From an uncultured Lachnospiraceae bacterium (lineage in GTDB: Bacteria > Bacillota > Clostridia > Lachnospirales > Lachnospiraceae): DNA of 36,329 nt. Numbering within the stretch: position 1 is the stretch's first letter; each line of letters starts with the position of its first letter. Of this stretch, positions 22,732 through 32,189 are shown piece after piece. The notes under the pieces were generated by a model that was given only the letters and a program-made list of their open reading frames with translations, had not been told where the DNA came from and made no database searches. Made by a program: the position numbers and the translations under genes. The stretch is taken from assembly GCA_946403075.1 (NCBI GenBank), contig CAMIYN010000019.1:1-36329 (forward strand), written 5' to 3'.

Positions 22732-23538
22732 ATGGTAGATTTTAATAATATTCACAAGAGTTGGATTGATTTTTTTGATAGTGATTTTGTAATTTATGAG
22801 ATAAAATTAATTAAAAAATCTATTGGTAAAGACATTAATAATTTTGTTGATTTAAAAGAAGAAAAAAATATAGAAAACTATTATTTTCCTGCTGCTGAAA
22901 ATGTTTTTAGGTTTGCAAAATGTGATTTGAATAATGTTAAATATGTAATACTTGGGATGGAACCATACCCAAGTTATTTTCGTGTAGAAAACAAACTTTT
23001 TCCTGTTGCAACTGGTAGAAGTTTTGAGGTAGCAAATAAAAATAGTTTTTGTGATAAAATCCCACAAACTTCAATTATTAATATATTAAAATCCCTTTAC
23101 TATGATAAATTTGGAATAGAAACTGACATAACATCATTAAGAAATAATATTATAGAGTTTAATGATAAAAAAAAATATTATTGTTTTTGTAACGAAAACA
23201 ATAATAAAAAATTATATATTTTAGATATAAAAAATTGGTTTGATTGGACAGAGATGCAGGGAGTATTGTGGTTAAATGCGACCCTTACTGTTATCCCAAA
23301 TAATACAAATAGTCATAAAGCAATATGGAATAACTTTATGAATGAATTATTGAGATATATAATTAAAAATAATGATGTTAAATTTATCATATTTGGACAA
23401 GATGCATATAAAAGAATAAAAGATATTGTAGAGAGTAAAAAAATAATTAGGACTTGTCATCCTGCAACAAGAATTAATAATACCTTTGTGAGAGATAATT
23501 GTTTTAAATACATGAAAGATATAAATTTTTATAAATAA
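22732..23538 (+). CDS. Divergent uracil-DNA-glycosylase-like protein
   Basis: Protein of 268 residues resembling family-1 uracil-DNA glycosylase (Ung). The Ung order is kept: VKYVILGMEPYPS (70-81) where Ung has GQDPYH, a PQTSIINILKSL segment matching the PPSLKNI region, QGVLWLNATLTV matching GVLLLNxxLTV, FIIFGQDAYKRI, and HPATRIN (H243) matching HPSPLS. Three positions of the catalytic motif differ: the active-site Asp is Glu77, Gln is Met, and the His after Tyr is Pro. It may have another substrate or weak activity. The ATG has no strong ribosome binding site. It is convergent with tmcAL with no gap between the stops. Confidence 0.65.
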   Translation: MVDFNNIHKSWIDFFDSDFVIYEIKLIKKSIGKDINNFVDLKEEKNIENYYFPAAENVFRFAKCDLNNVKYVILGMEPYPSYFRVENKLFPVATGRSFEVANKNSFCDKIPQTSIINILKSLYYDKFGIETDITSLRNNIIEFNDKKKYYCFCNENNNKKLYILDIKNWFDWTEMQGVLWLNATLTVIPNNTNSHKAIWNNFMNELLRYIIKNNDVKFIIFGQDAYKRIKDIVESKKIIRTCHPATRINNTFVRDNCFKYMKDINFYK

Positions 23539-24663
23539 TTAATAAATAATAACTTTTTTTGTGGATTCAAAAATTATAGATTTTGATACACTAAAATATA
23601 AATCGCTTGCATATATATTTGTTAGTAAACTTTTGTTTTTAATTAATCCATTTTTTATTACAGAATTTTTTTGAAAATTTTTTTCAAAACTGGAAAACCC
23701 TTTAGGATTCATACTAATAATAAATGGAAATCTAATATTTTTTAAACTGAAATTTTTATTAAAACCAAGTATTCTAATATAATCAATTTTATTCCCATAT
23801 TGCATTTTTTTTATATCATTTTCCTTCATATTGAGTAAAATATGAAATAATGCTCTTTTTATACTTGCTTCAGTTAAATTCTTTTTATGTAAAATTTTAG
23901 TTCTCTCACTAAAAGATAAATTTTTTAATGATGTTTTTTTAATTGCATTCGCAAGTGAATCAGTTATGCAATAATATTTTGATAAATCAATATTATTTTT
24001 AATATTAAAAAAGAGTATCTGATTTAAATAATCAGAAAATGAATCAATAGTTATAATATTTTTATTTTTTCTTTTGATTTTTTCTCTAATCTCTGTTGCA
24101 CCTTTTAGCTTCATATCACGGTTAATACAAATTGGTAAAATTTTTGATTTTTTATTAATTATAGATTTTATATATGAAACTGCTAGTATATCGTTTGGGG
24201 ATAAGTTTTTATTAATTAATTCTGAAATAATTTTACTATGAGAAAAACCATTTTTTAAATTTATTTTATATTGATTTTTATTGTTTTCTAATTTGATTAG
24301 ATCTTTTGAAATATTAGTTAGTATATCTATATCGCATATATTTGATCCGAATACGATGTTGTCAATAAAATTTAATTTATCAAAAATTTCTATATTGCAA
24401 TTTGCAAAATAATCTGCACTTGATAGCGAGAATTCAACAGGTAATTCTATTACCAAATCAACCCCATTTTTTAATAAATCCATTGTTCTTGTATATTTAT
24501 CATATATTGCTGGTTCACCTCGTTGAACAAAATTTCCCGTGATTATTGCAACTATATATTTTGAATGGATATTATTTTTAATGTAATTAAGTATTTTTTT
24601 GTGTCCTTTGTGAAATGGATTGCATTCACAAATAAAACCTGTAACTAAACTATTATCTATCAT
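23539..24663 (-). CDS. tmcAL: tRNA(Met) cytidine acetate ligase
   Basis: TmcAL (formerly YlbM) makes N4-acetylcytidine at the wobble base of elongator tRNA-Met using acetate and ATP. The 374 residues show the nucleotidyltransferase motif GFICECNPFHKGHKK (about 9-23, HxGH type), then ITGNFVQRGEPAIYDKYTR and VIELPVEFSLSSADYFA, both strong family signatures, and a C-terminal helical domain with GATEIREKI. Its plus-strand neighbour at 24708 is divergent. It is unusually rich in Asn, Ile and Lys, like the other genes from 21500 on. Confidence 0.92.
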   Translation of the reverse strand: MIDNSLVTGFICECNPFHKGHKKILNYIKNNIHSKYIVAIITGNFVQRGEPAIYDKYTRTMDLLKNGVDLVIELPVEFSLSSADYFANCNIEIFDKLNFIDNIVFGSNICDIDILTNISKDLIKLENNKNQYKINLKNGFSHSKIISELINKNLSPNDILAVSYIKSIINKKSKILPICINRDMKLKGATEIREKIKRKNKNIITIDSFSDYLNQILFFNIKNNIDLSKYYCITDSLANAIKKTSLKNLSFSERTKILHKKNLTEASIKRALFHILLNMKENDIKKMQYGNKIDYIRILGFNKNFSLKNIRFPFIISMNPKGFSSFEKNFQKNSVIKNGLIKNKSLLTNIYASDLYFSVSKSIIFESTKKVIIY

Positions 24664-24707
24664 AAATTGATTATATAATAAGGATTATTTTTAATCAATA
24701 ATATAAA

Positions 24708-26285
24708 ATGATTTTTATTTTTTTCATATTGTGCTATATTTATAATATGACAATAAATAATTTATTTAAAAGTTTTATTAATATACTAAGAGCAAACAAA
24801 TTTTTGATATTCATTTGCATTATTATAACTTGTATTAATTTTTTTTATATTTTAACAAATAATATAATAATGATAGATGAGGAATTTTTTCAAACTTTTG
24901 ATTCAAATCCAAATATTTTTTTACACTTATCACGATGGACTAATTTTTTATATGCGAAAATTTTTTTTAATGGTAAAATATTTTTCTTTTGGACTGACTT
25001 TATTGCAATAGTCTTGTTTGCCGTTTCATCAATTTTGTTTTTGTTTCCATTTTTCAAGAGTATAAATAGTTTGTTGTTTAAAATTTTGGTTGTATCAATT
25101 TTTACAACTTTGCCTTTTTGTGTTGCTCAAAATTTTGCATTTTCAGAGCAAATTATTCCTATTGGAATTTCTATGTGTCTAACTGCTATGGCTTTTTTAT
25201 TGACATTAAGAAATAGTAATAGATTAGAGATTATATTATCAATTTTATTTTTAACTATTGCAATAGGCTCATATCAAGCATTTATATGTGTTTATTTTAC
25301 AAGTATTACTGTATATTGTTTAAATAATTTTATATTTAATGAAAAGAGTTTTAAGATATTAAAAAATGGCATTATAGTATTATGTATTAGTGTTATTTTA
25401 TATATGCTAATAGATGAGATATTCAGTAAATTTTATATGAAAACGAATTATTTATTAAATAATTATTATGGCTATAATTCGAAAGATCAATTTAAATTAT
25501 TCTTTTTATCGATTGCAAATATCATAAGGGTTAATTTTGGAATCACAATATATAGTGAAGTTATCTATGGTGGATTTGTAATAAGAATTATTTATGTTTT
25601 ACTTATAATTATCTTGTTTTATAAATATAAAGATGCTGATAAAAAAACAATTTTTAAATTGTTGATTTATTATACATTATTTTTTATTTCTCCATACATT
25701 TTATATATAATGCTACTTACCTATAAAACACAAGGAAGAATGCTTTTGTCATTATCAGTTGCTTTAAGTGCACAATTAGTTATTTTATATAAATTATTTA
25801 AAAAAAATATTCATAAAAAAGGTTTAATATTCGTTTGTTTTATCTTTTTAATTTATAATACATTATTAAATAATTTAAGTTTTAAAAATGCTTGCAAAGT
25901 ATATAATGATGATATAAAAAATATTAAAATTTTTAAAGAATATTTTGAAACAAATAATATTGATACAAAAAATAAAAAATTAATTGTTATTGGCAAAATG
26001 GAAAATAAAATAAATAGTAAATATAGAAATGTAACTATAGGGGCTTCTTTTTTTGAATGGGATGATGGAAACATTAATCGCATAAGACAATTATTTTCAC
26101 TAAATGGTGTTGATTTTTTAATGCCAACTAGCGATGATTTAGAAACAGCAATAGAATTATCAAAAGATATGCCAAATTGGGAAAATGGTGAAAGTATAAT
26201 TGATTATCAAAATATGATAATAATAAAATTAAATTCACCAAGTGAAAAATGGTATAGAAATAATTTAGATATTTTAAAAAATTAA
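24708..26285 (+). CDS. Polytopic membrane protein, GtrV/glucosyltransferase-like
   Basis: Integral membrane protein of 525 residues with about ten spans in the first 370 residues and a hydrophilic C-terminal domain. The start could be 24708 or 24747 (MTINNLFKS); neither has a clear ribosome binding site. Early residues IDEEFFQTF followed by LSRWTNFLYAK recall the glucos_trans_II (GtrV-like) family of O-antigen glucosyltransferases, and AFSEQIIPIGISMCLTAMAF fits its second region. This suggests transfer of a sugar from a polyprenyl carrier to a surface polymer. The assignment rests on architecture and short motifs. Confidence 0.5.
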   Translation: MIFIFFILCYIYNMTINNLFKSFINILRANKFLIFICIIITCINFFYILTNNIIMIDEEFFQTFDSNPNIFLHLSRWTNFLYAKIFFNGKIFFFWTDFIAIVLFAVSSILFLFPFFKSINSLLFKILVVSIFTTLPFCVAQNFAFSEQIIPIGISMCLTAMAFLLTLRNSNRLEIILSILFLTIAIGSYQAFICVYFTSITVYCLNNFIFNEKSFKILKNGIIVLCISVILYMLIDEIFSKFYMKTNYLLNNYYGYNSKDQFKLFFLSIANIIRVNFGITIYSEVIYGGFVIRIIYVLLIIILFYKYKDADKKTIFKLLIYYTLFFISPYILYIMLLTYKTQGRMLLSLSVALSAQLVILYKLFKKNIHKKGLIFVCFIFLIYNTLLNNLSFKNACKVYNDDIKNIKIFKEYFETNNIDTKNKKLIVIGKMENKINSKYRNVTIGASFFEWDDGNINRIRQLFSLNGVDFLMPTSDDLETAIELSKDMPNWENGESIIDYQNMIIIKLNSPSEKWYRNNLDILKN

Positions 26286-26440
26286 TTAATCTATGTGAGA
26301 AATAAAATGTAGAGACAAAAAATGTTGAAAAAAATTTCCATTTTTAAGAATTTGCCATAATTCAAACTCATAAAAAATCTTTTTTTAATATTAAAAAAAT
26401 GATATAATATTTTATTATGTAATCATTTAAAAATTGTTAA

Positions 26441-26460
26441 TTATTAGAGATTGCAATAAA
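26441..26460 (+). repeat. Dispersed short repeat, copy B
   Basis: TTATTAGAGATTGCAATAAA, identical over 20 nt to 7841-7860. It lies in the 224-nt gap before the HerA-like gene, about 40 nt downstream of a TATAAT-like box at 26402. Confidence 0.55.
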
Positions 26461-26521
26461 TTATTATGAATATTATACAAAATATCAATAAAAAATATTA
26501 AAATGGGAGGTGAAATTTAAA

Positions 26522-28114
26522 ATGTATATCAATAATAAAATCCTAATGGGTAAAAAAGATAATAAGGAGTTTTATATATTGCCAAAAATGGCAAATAGAC
26601 ATGGAATCATTGCAGGTTCAACTGGTAGTGGAAAAACAATAACTTTAAAAGTTATGGCAGAGAGTTTTTCAAATTGTGGAACTTCGGTATTTCTTGCAGA
26701 TGTAAAAGGCGATTTATCAGGGATGTGTGTTCTTGGAATAGATACAGAAGATATGCAAAATAGAATAAAAAAATTTGATATAGCCGAACATTTTAAATTT
26801 CAAAAATTTCCTACAGAGTTTTTTGACATAATGAAAAAAAAGGGAATGCCAATTAGAACTACTATTACAGAGTTTGGCCCAGTGCTACTTTCGTATATTT
26901 TAGATTTAAATGATGTGCAAACTGATATTATAAATGTAATTTTTAAAATTTCAGATGATAGTGGACTTCTGCTTATAGATATTAAAGATTTAAAAGCTTT
27001 ACTTAATTTTGTAGGTGAACACTCAAATGATTTAAATGATGTGTATGGGAATATTTCAAAAGCAAGTATCAATTCAATTTTAAGAGCTATAATTTCTCTC
27101 GAGCAGGCTGGAATTGATAATTTATTTGGTGAACCAGCATTTGATATAAATGATTTTATTAGAACTAATCAAAATGGTCAAGGGTATATCAATATATTAA
27201 ATAGTGAAAGTTTAATGCTTAATCCTAAAATATATGAAGCATTTATGCTTTGGCTATTATCTACATTATATGAAGAGATGCCAGAAGTTGGGGACCTTGA
27301 TAAACCAAAGGTAGTGTTTTTCTTTGATGAGGCACATTTACTTTTTAAAAATTCTTCAAAACAAATGTTAAAAAAGATTGAGCAGATTACAAAATTGATT
27401 AGAAGTAAAGGGATAGGTTTATATTTTATAACACAAGATCCTACTGATATACCAAATACAATTTTGCAACAACTCGGTAATAAAATTCAGCATGTGTATA
27501 GGGCATATACTGCAAAAGATAAAACTAATTTAAAGGCTATTGTTGATAGTTTTAGAGAGAATAAGGATTTAGATTTAATAAACGAATTACAAAATTTAGG
27601 GACTGGCGAGGCTGCTGTGTCATTTTTGGATGAAACAGGTTCTCCTGCTGTTGTAGATATAGTAAAGATTTTACCACCTGAAAGTAAAATTGGAATAATA
27701 ACAGATGAAGAAAGAAATTTATCTATGAATACAAGTAGTTTGTATGCAAAATATCGTAATGACTGCGATAGAGAATCAGCATATGAAATGTTATCTGATA
27801 ATATTAAGAAAATGGAAAAAGAGAGGCTTTTAAATATTAATGAAGAATCTGTTCTAAATAAAAAGGTAGAAGAAAAAATTAAATTGGAAAAAGAAAAAAA
27901 TTTGATAAATGAAAGAGTTAATAATAATAAATCTGTGCTTCAAAAGCAATTTAATAGCACTACAAGAAGTATTGCAGGTTCTGTTGGTAGAGAAGTAGGA
28001 AATGTATTGATGGATACATTTTTTAAAAATAATAAGACATTGAGAAGAGTTGCTGGAAATTCTGGTGCAGCGATATTTAGAGGCATTATGGGAACTCTTA
28101 CAAATAAACGATAA
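26522..28114 (+). CDS. HerA-like ATPase (DUF853 family)
   Basis: FtsK/HerA-superfamily ATPase of 530 residues. The start at 26522 is chosen because GGGAGG lies 11 nt upstream; a GTG at 26510 would place the ribosome binding site on the codon. Walker A is AGSTGSGKT (about 31-39), followed by FLADVKGDLSGM, a family hallmark. Walker B is VVFFFDEAHLLF (about 263-274), then IRSKGIGLYFITQDPTDIP with the sensor Gln. A charged coiled segment at about 430-485 precedes a C-terminal part rich in Gly and Arg. Members act as DNA-pumping helicases, but the biology of the bacterial DUF853 group is poorly known. Confidence 0.88.
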   Translation: MYINNKILMGKKDNKEFYILPKMANRHGIIAGSTGSGKTITLKVMAESFSNCGTSVFLADVKGDLSGMCVLGIDTEDMQNRIKKFDIAEHFKFQKFPTEFFDIMKKKGMPIRTTITEFGPVLLSYILDLNDVQTDIINVIFKISDDSGLLLIDIKDLKALLNFVGEHSNDLNDVYGNISKASINSILRAIISLEQAGIDNLFGEPAFDINDFIRTNQNGQGYINILNSESLMLNPKIYEAFMLWLLSTLYEEMPEVGDLDKPKVVFFFDEAHLLFKNSSKQMLKKIEQITKLIRSKGIGLYFITQDPTDIPNTILQQLGNKIQHVYRAYTAKDKTNLKAIVDSFRENKDLDLINELQNLGTGEAAVSFLDETGSPAVVDIVKILPPESKIGIITDEERNLSMNTSSLYAKYRNDCDRESAYEMLSDNIKKMEKERLLNINEESVLNKKVEEKIKLEKEKNLINERVNNNKSVLQKQFNSTTRSIAGSVGREVGNVLMDTFFKNNKTLRRVAGNSGAAIFRGIMGTLTNKR

Positions 28115-28125
28115 AGAGGATTAGT

Positions 28126-29103
28126 ATGGACAAGTTAAAAAATATTGCAGTTTTATCAAGTGGTGGAGATGCACCAGGAATGAATGCAGCTATTAGAGCA
28201 GTAGTAAGAGATGCTGTTAATAATGGAATTGGGGTAAAAGGTGTTTTAAGAGGATTTAATGGGCTTATTGAAAATGATTTAATTGATATGACTAAAAATT
28301 CAGTTTCAAATATTGTAAATGTTGGTGGTACAATTTTATATACTGCAAGGTCAAAAATGTTTATGACAGATGAGGGAAGAAAAATGGCATATCAAAATTG
28401 TTTAAAAAATAATATTGATGCCATTGTAATCATTGGTGGAGATGGTTCTTTTAGAGGTGCTCTTGAATTATCAAAACTTGGTATGAATGTTATAGGTATA
28501 CCTGCAACTATAGATTTAGACATTGCTTGCACAGAATATACTATAGGTTTTGATACTGCAATAAATACTGCAATGGAGGGCATTGATAGAATTAGAGACA
28601 CAAGCACATCTCATGTTAGATGTTCTATAGTAGAAGTTATGGGTAGAAATGCAGGATATATTGCATTATATACTGGTATATCAACAGGAGCGGAAGAAAT
28701 TTTGATACCTGAGAGAAAAGAATCTGCAATGATTGCAAGTATAATTACGAGATTAAAGATAGCTATGAAAAAAGGAAAGAGACATTATATTATAGTAAAT
28801 GCAGAGGGAGTAGGAAATTCTTATGAACTTGCAAAAGAATTAGAAAAAGAAACTGGAATTGAGACAAGAGCAACAGTGCTTGGCTATCTCCAAAGGGGAG
28901 GTTCTCCAAGTTGTAGGGATAGAGTTTTAGCATCAATGATGGGGGTAAGCAGTGTAAATGCTTTGATGAGTGGAAAGAGAAATAGAATAATAGTTGTAAA
29001 AAATGGAATGATTAAAGATATAGATATAGAAGAAGGTTTAAATATGAAAAAAAATGATATAGATGAATTTGTAAATACTACTTTTGGAGTTGAAAGTAAA
29101 TAA
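28126..29103 (+). CDS. pfkA: 6-phosphofructokinase (ATP type)
   Basis: Glycolytic phosphofructokinase making fructose 1,6-bisphosphate. The 325 residues start with VLSSGGDAPGMNAAIRA; GGDGS at 104-108 has Gly where PPi-dependent enzymes have Asp, so ATP is the donor. The catalytic TIDLD (128-132) keeps both Asp residues but has Leu where the common motif is TIDND. Later motifs are EVMGRNAGYIAL and LGYLQRGGSPS. AGAGGA precedes the ATG by 8 nt, 11 nt after the HerA-like stop. The next gene starts on the last base of the stop (TAATG), so it is coupled to pfkA. Confidence 0.96.
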   Translation: MDKLKNIAVLSSGGDAPGMNAAIRAVVRDAVNNGIGVKGVLRGFNGLIENDLIDMTKNSVSNIVNVGGTILYTARSKMFMTDEGRKMAYQNCLKNNIDAIVIIGGDGSFRGALELSKLGMNVIGIPATIDLDIACTEYTIGFDTAINTAMEGIDRIRDTSTSHVRCSIVEVMGRNAGYIALYTGISTGAEEILIPERKESAMIASIITRLKIAMKKGKRHYIIVNAEGVGNSYELAKELEKETGIETRATVLGYLQRGGSPSCRDRVLASMMGVSSVNALMSGKRNRIIVVKNGMIKDIDIEEGLNMKKNDIDEFVNTTFGVESK

Positions 29104-29444
29104 TGACAAAAGATAATGATGATGTAATTATTGCCGTAGCAAATTCATATATATCTAAATATTATTTAGATAGTAGGCTTCAAACACTTCCAGTGGAAGT
29201 GAAGAATACTTTGAGAGTAAATTTGGTAAGTTTAACAGAGGAAAATGGTGGTGTCGTTGAAGCGATTTTTAATAATAAAAATGTGAGTATATATTTTAAA
29301 TCGTATTGCAAAGACACTGATTTTTTGTATGATGAAATAGGTATAAATTTAAAAATTAAAAAAATGATAAAAGATAATAAAGAACTAATTTCAAAGATTG
29401 CTTTGTTTTGCAAAATAAAATTTAATAATGAAAATTTAAAATAA
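29103..29444 (+). CDS. Small hypothetical protein, DUF6145-like
   Basis: Protein of 113 residues with no signal or span. The order AVANSYISKYYLD, then LPVEVKNTLRVNLVSLTEENGG, then YDEIGINLKIKKM resembles the DUF6145 family of Clostridia, known only as uncharacterised. It overlaps pfkA by 1 nt at its start and the next gene by 1 nt at its end (both TAATG), so all three are translated in series. Confidence 0.6.
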   Translation: MTKDNDDVIIAVANSYISKYYLDSRLQTLPVEVKNTLRVNLVSLTEENGGVVEAIFNNKNVSIYFKSYCKDTDFLYDEIGINLKIKKMIKDNKELISKIALFCKIKFNNENLK

Positions 29445-30937
29445 TGAATAAGTTTAGTTTAAAAAGTTTTTCTAAAATATTGGAATTTATTATTGTAATA
29501 TCAATTTGTTTTTTTGTATGTGCAGTAATAAATCAAAATATTAGTATAAAATCTCTATATATGGATGATTTGGAAAATTTTTATTATTTTTTGAGACAAG
29601 ACATTTTTGAATATTCATTTAAAACTTTAGAAAATCAAGTTCATTTTAGGCCAATATTTTATTTTTCATTATACATCTACTATATTTTAATTACAGGACA
29701 CATAACAAGATCTGTTTTGATTAATATAATAATTAATTCTATAATTGGTATTGAAATATATTATGTTCTAAAAAAACTTGAAATAAAAAGGTTTTTATCA
29801 TTTTTCTTAATCATTTTATTTTTTATTTCTCATTTTTCATATTTTCAACTCGGGCAATGCATAGGGCTTATTGAATCAGAATCAATGTTTTTAGCAATAT
29901 TAATATTAACAAATTGTATTTTATATATTAAATATATTGATAAAAAATATTTAATTTATAATTTAGTATTATTATTTTTAATATGTTTTATTCACGAGAG
30001 ATATGTATCAATGTCTTTTCCAATTTTCATATCAATTTTATTAGGTTCTTTAGAAAAGAATAAAAATAAAAAATATTTTTTATTTTTAATATTGACAATT
30101 TTTATAATTTTTTTGATTAGATATATTAAATTAAATTCAATAATTCCTGTAGGAACCGATAAAACAATACTTGTAGATAATTTTGATTTGAAGAGAAGTA
30201 TAAAATTTTTTATAGAGCAAGTTTTATATATTTTTGGATATAATATGGGACCTGAATACTTGTCAGGAATTAGTTTTTTTAATTTAGATAGTAATTTTAA
30301 AATAATAATTTATATTTCTTCTTCGATTTTATTATGTATTTTATTATTTTATTTATTTAATAAGTTTTTTGAATTTTTTAAAAAAGAGAATAAATTTTCT
30401 GATTTTTATATTGATTTAATTTTTATTTCATTTATTATTTCTTGTATTATATCAAGTAGTATTACAATTAGGCTTGAAATGAGATGGATATATATGAGTT
30501 ATTTGACATTTCTAATATATGTTTTTTATATTATAAATAGGTTGTTTTTAAAATATAAGTTTTTACTTATTTTATTATTTGTATTTTGTTTCCTAAGATT
30601 TTTTTCTGATACAATAAATAGAAGTTATTATAAAAATATATTTTTTTATAATGACTTGATTGCTACTAATTCTCTTGCAGATGAAACAATATATAAATAT
30701 GGGAATAGTGTATTGACTGACAAAAAAATATATATTACAAATACTTATTTTAAATTATCTGGCAGATGGTATAGACATTTCTTTGAGCCTTTTACTGGTA
30801 TTAAAAATGAAGATGTGATGTTAAATGAGCTTGATAATGTAATTGATGTGATTAATTTATCACATGATGATAACAATATTGTTTTAGTTGAAAATTTAGA
30901 AAAAAGAACTTATGAAAGATTTAAAGATGGAGAGTAA
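29444..30937 (+). CDS. Polytopic membrane protein, possible GT-C glycosyltransferase
   Basis: Membrane protein of 497 residues with about ten spans, extremely rich in Phe, Ile and Tyr. After the first span comes the acidic motif LYMDDLENFYYFLR and then HFRPIFYFSLYIYYIL, the typical layout of GT-C glycosyltransferases, where Asp or Glu residues in the first outer loop bind the lipid-linked sugar. A C-terminal hydrophilic stretch follows (ITNTYFKLSGRWYRHFFEPF). It resembles the protein at 24708 in layout. Function and substrate are unproven. It overlaps the U32 gene by 26 nt. Confidence 0.45.
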   Translation: MNKFSLKSFSKILEFIIVISICFFVCAVINQNISIKSLYMDDLENFYYFLRQDIFEYSFKTLENQVHFRPIFYFSLYIYYILITGHITRSVLINIIINSIIGIEIYYVLKKLEIKRFLSFFLIILFFISHFSYFQLGQCIGLIESESMFLAILILTNCILYIKYIDKKYLIYNLVLLFLICFIHERYVSMSFPIFISILLGSLEKNKNKKYFLFLILTIFIIFLIRYIKLNSIIPVGTDKTILVDNFDLKRSIKFFIEQVLYIFGYNMGPEYLSGISFFNLDSNFKIIIYISSSILLCILLFYLFNKFFEFFKKENKFSDFYIDLIFISFIISCIISSSITIRLEMRWIYMSYLTFLIYVFYIINRLFLKYKFLLILLFVFCFLRFFSDTINRSYYKNIFFYNDLIATNSLADETIYKYGNSVLTDKKIYITNTYFKLSGRWYRHFFEPFTGIKNEDVMLNELDNVIDVINLSHDDNNIVLVENLEKRTYERFKDGE

Positions 30938-32189
30938 TAAAAAAATAGAATTATTGGCACCAGCAGGAAGCTTTGAATCTGTTAGAGTTGCGATTAATGC
31001 GGGTGCTGATAGTGTCTATATGGGTGGAAAATACTTTGGAGCAAGGGCTTTTGCAAAATCAGTTGAAGAAGATTGCATAATAGATTCTATAAAACTTTGT
31101 CATAAGTATGGGAAAAGATTTTATTTAACTCTAAATAATTTAATAAAAGATTCAGAATATAAAATTTTAGATGAGTATTTATGTGATATAGTTAAACTAA
31201 ATCCAGATGGTTTTATAGTGGCAGATTTTGGATTAGCTACATACCTAAAAGAGAGATATGATATTCCATTACATTCTTCTACTCAAATGAACATAACAAC
31301 ATCTATTGCAGTTAAGAATCTATGTAGACTTGGCTTTAAAAAAGTAATACTATCAAGAGAGTTAACTCTTGCTGAAATAAAAAAAATTAGATTAGAAAAT
31401 AAAGATGTAGAAATTGAGTGTTTTATACACGGCTCAATGTGTTATTCATATTCTGGCTGTTGCTTAATGTCGTCATTTTTAGGTGGAAATAGTGGAAACC
31501 GTGGGAGATGTAAGGGTGCATGCAGACTTAGTTATTCATATAAAGAAAAAACTGGATATCTATTATCTATGAAAGATATGTGCTCCGTTAGATTTATAAA
31601 AGATTTAATTAATATAGGGATAGATACGATTAAAATTGAAGGAAGAATGCGAAGTAGTATTTATGTTGCAGGTGCTGTCAGTATATATCGTGAAATAATT
31701 GATAAAATATATAATGATATATTAATAAGTGATAATGAGTATGAAAGGTATGAAAAAGTTTTATTAGAAGTATATGATAAAGGTGGATTTACTAATTATT
31801 ATTTTGAAAATAATAATATGGTGCAAATTGATGAGAGAAAAAAGAGATATCCTAATAGAGGGATAATAAATGATATAAAAGAAAAATTTATAAATAAAAA
31901 TAAAAAAATTATTTTAGACATATATGTATCAGCAAAATTAAATAATAGATTAGCTATTGATGTAATTTATAAAAATAAAAAATATGAATTTATTTCAACA
32001 GCTAAACCAATATCAAAATCAATAAATAAAGACACTACTAATACTGAATTTTTAAAACATTTATTAAAAACAGGCGAAACTGATTATGTTTTTAATGTAA
32101 AAGAAATTCATATAGATAAAAATATTTTTATACCAATTTCTGAAATAAATAGACTGAGGAGAAGAATTACTGATTATGATTTCAGTTAG
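30912..32189 (+). CDS. Peptidase U32 family protein (rRNA/tRNA hydroxylation type), N-terminal part
   Basis: Peptidase-U32 family protein of 425 residues. Members such as RlhA and TrhP hydroxylate a cytidine in 23S rRNA or a wobble uridine in tRNA, and true protease activity is doubtful for most. The N-terminal signature is ELLAPAGSFESV, then GADSVYMGG, LHSSTQMNI and FIHGSMCYSYSGCCLMS. The cysteines of GRCKGACRLSY complete the putative FeS/metal site, and TIKIEGRMRSSIYVAG closes the core. A second ATG at 30927 (MESNKKIELL) may be the true start. Its last part (ISEINRLRRRI) is where longer homologues continue, and the continuation is the next gene. Confidence 0.85.
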   Translation: MKDLKMESNKKIELLAPAGSFESVRVAINAGADSVYMGGKYFGARAFAKSVEEDCIIDSIKLCHKYGKRFYLTLNNLIKDSEYKILDEYLCDIVKLNPDGFIVADFGLATYLKERYDIPLHSSTQMNITTSIAVKNLCRLGFKKVILSRELTLAEIKKIRLENKDVEIECFIHGSMCYSYSGCCLMSSFLGGNSGNRGRCKGACRLSYSYKEKTGYLLSMKDMCSVRFIKDLINIGIDTIKIEGRMRSSIYVAGAVSIYREIIDKIYNDILISDNEYERYEKVLLEVYDKGGFTNYYFENNNMVQIDERKKRYPNRGIINDIKEKFINKNKKIILDIYVSAKLNNRLAIDVIYKNKKYEFISTAKPISKSINKDTTNTEFLKHLLKTGETDYVFNVKEIHIDKNIFIPISEINRLRRRITDYDFS

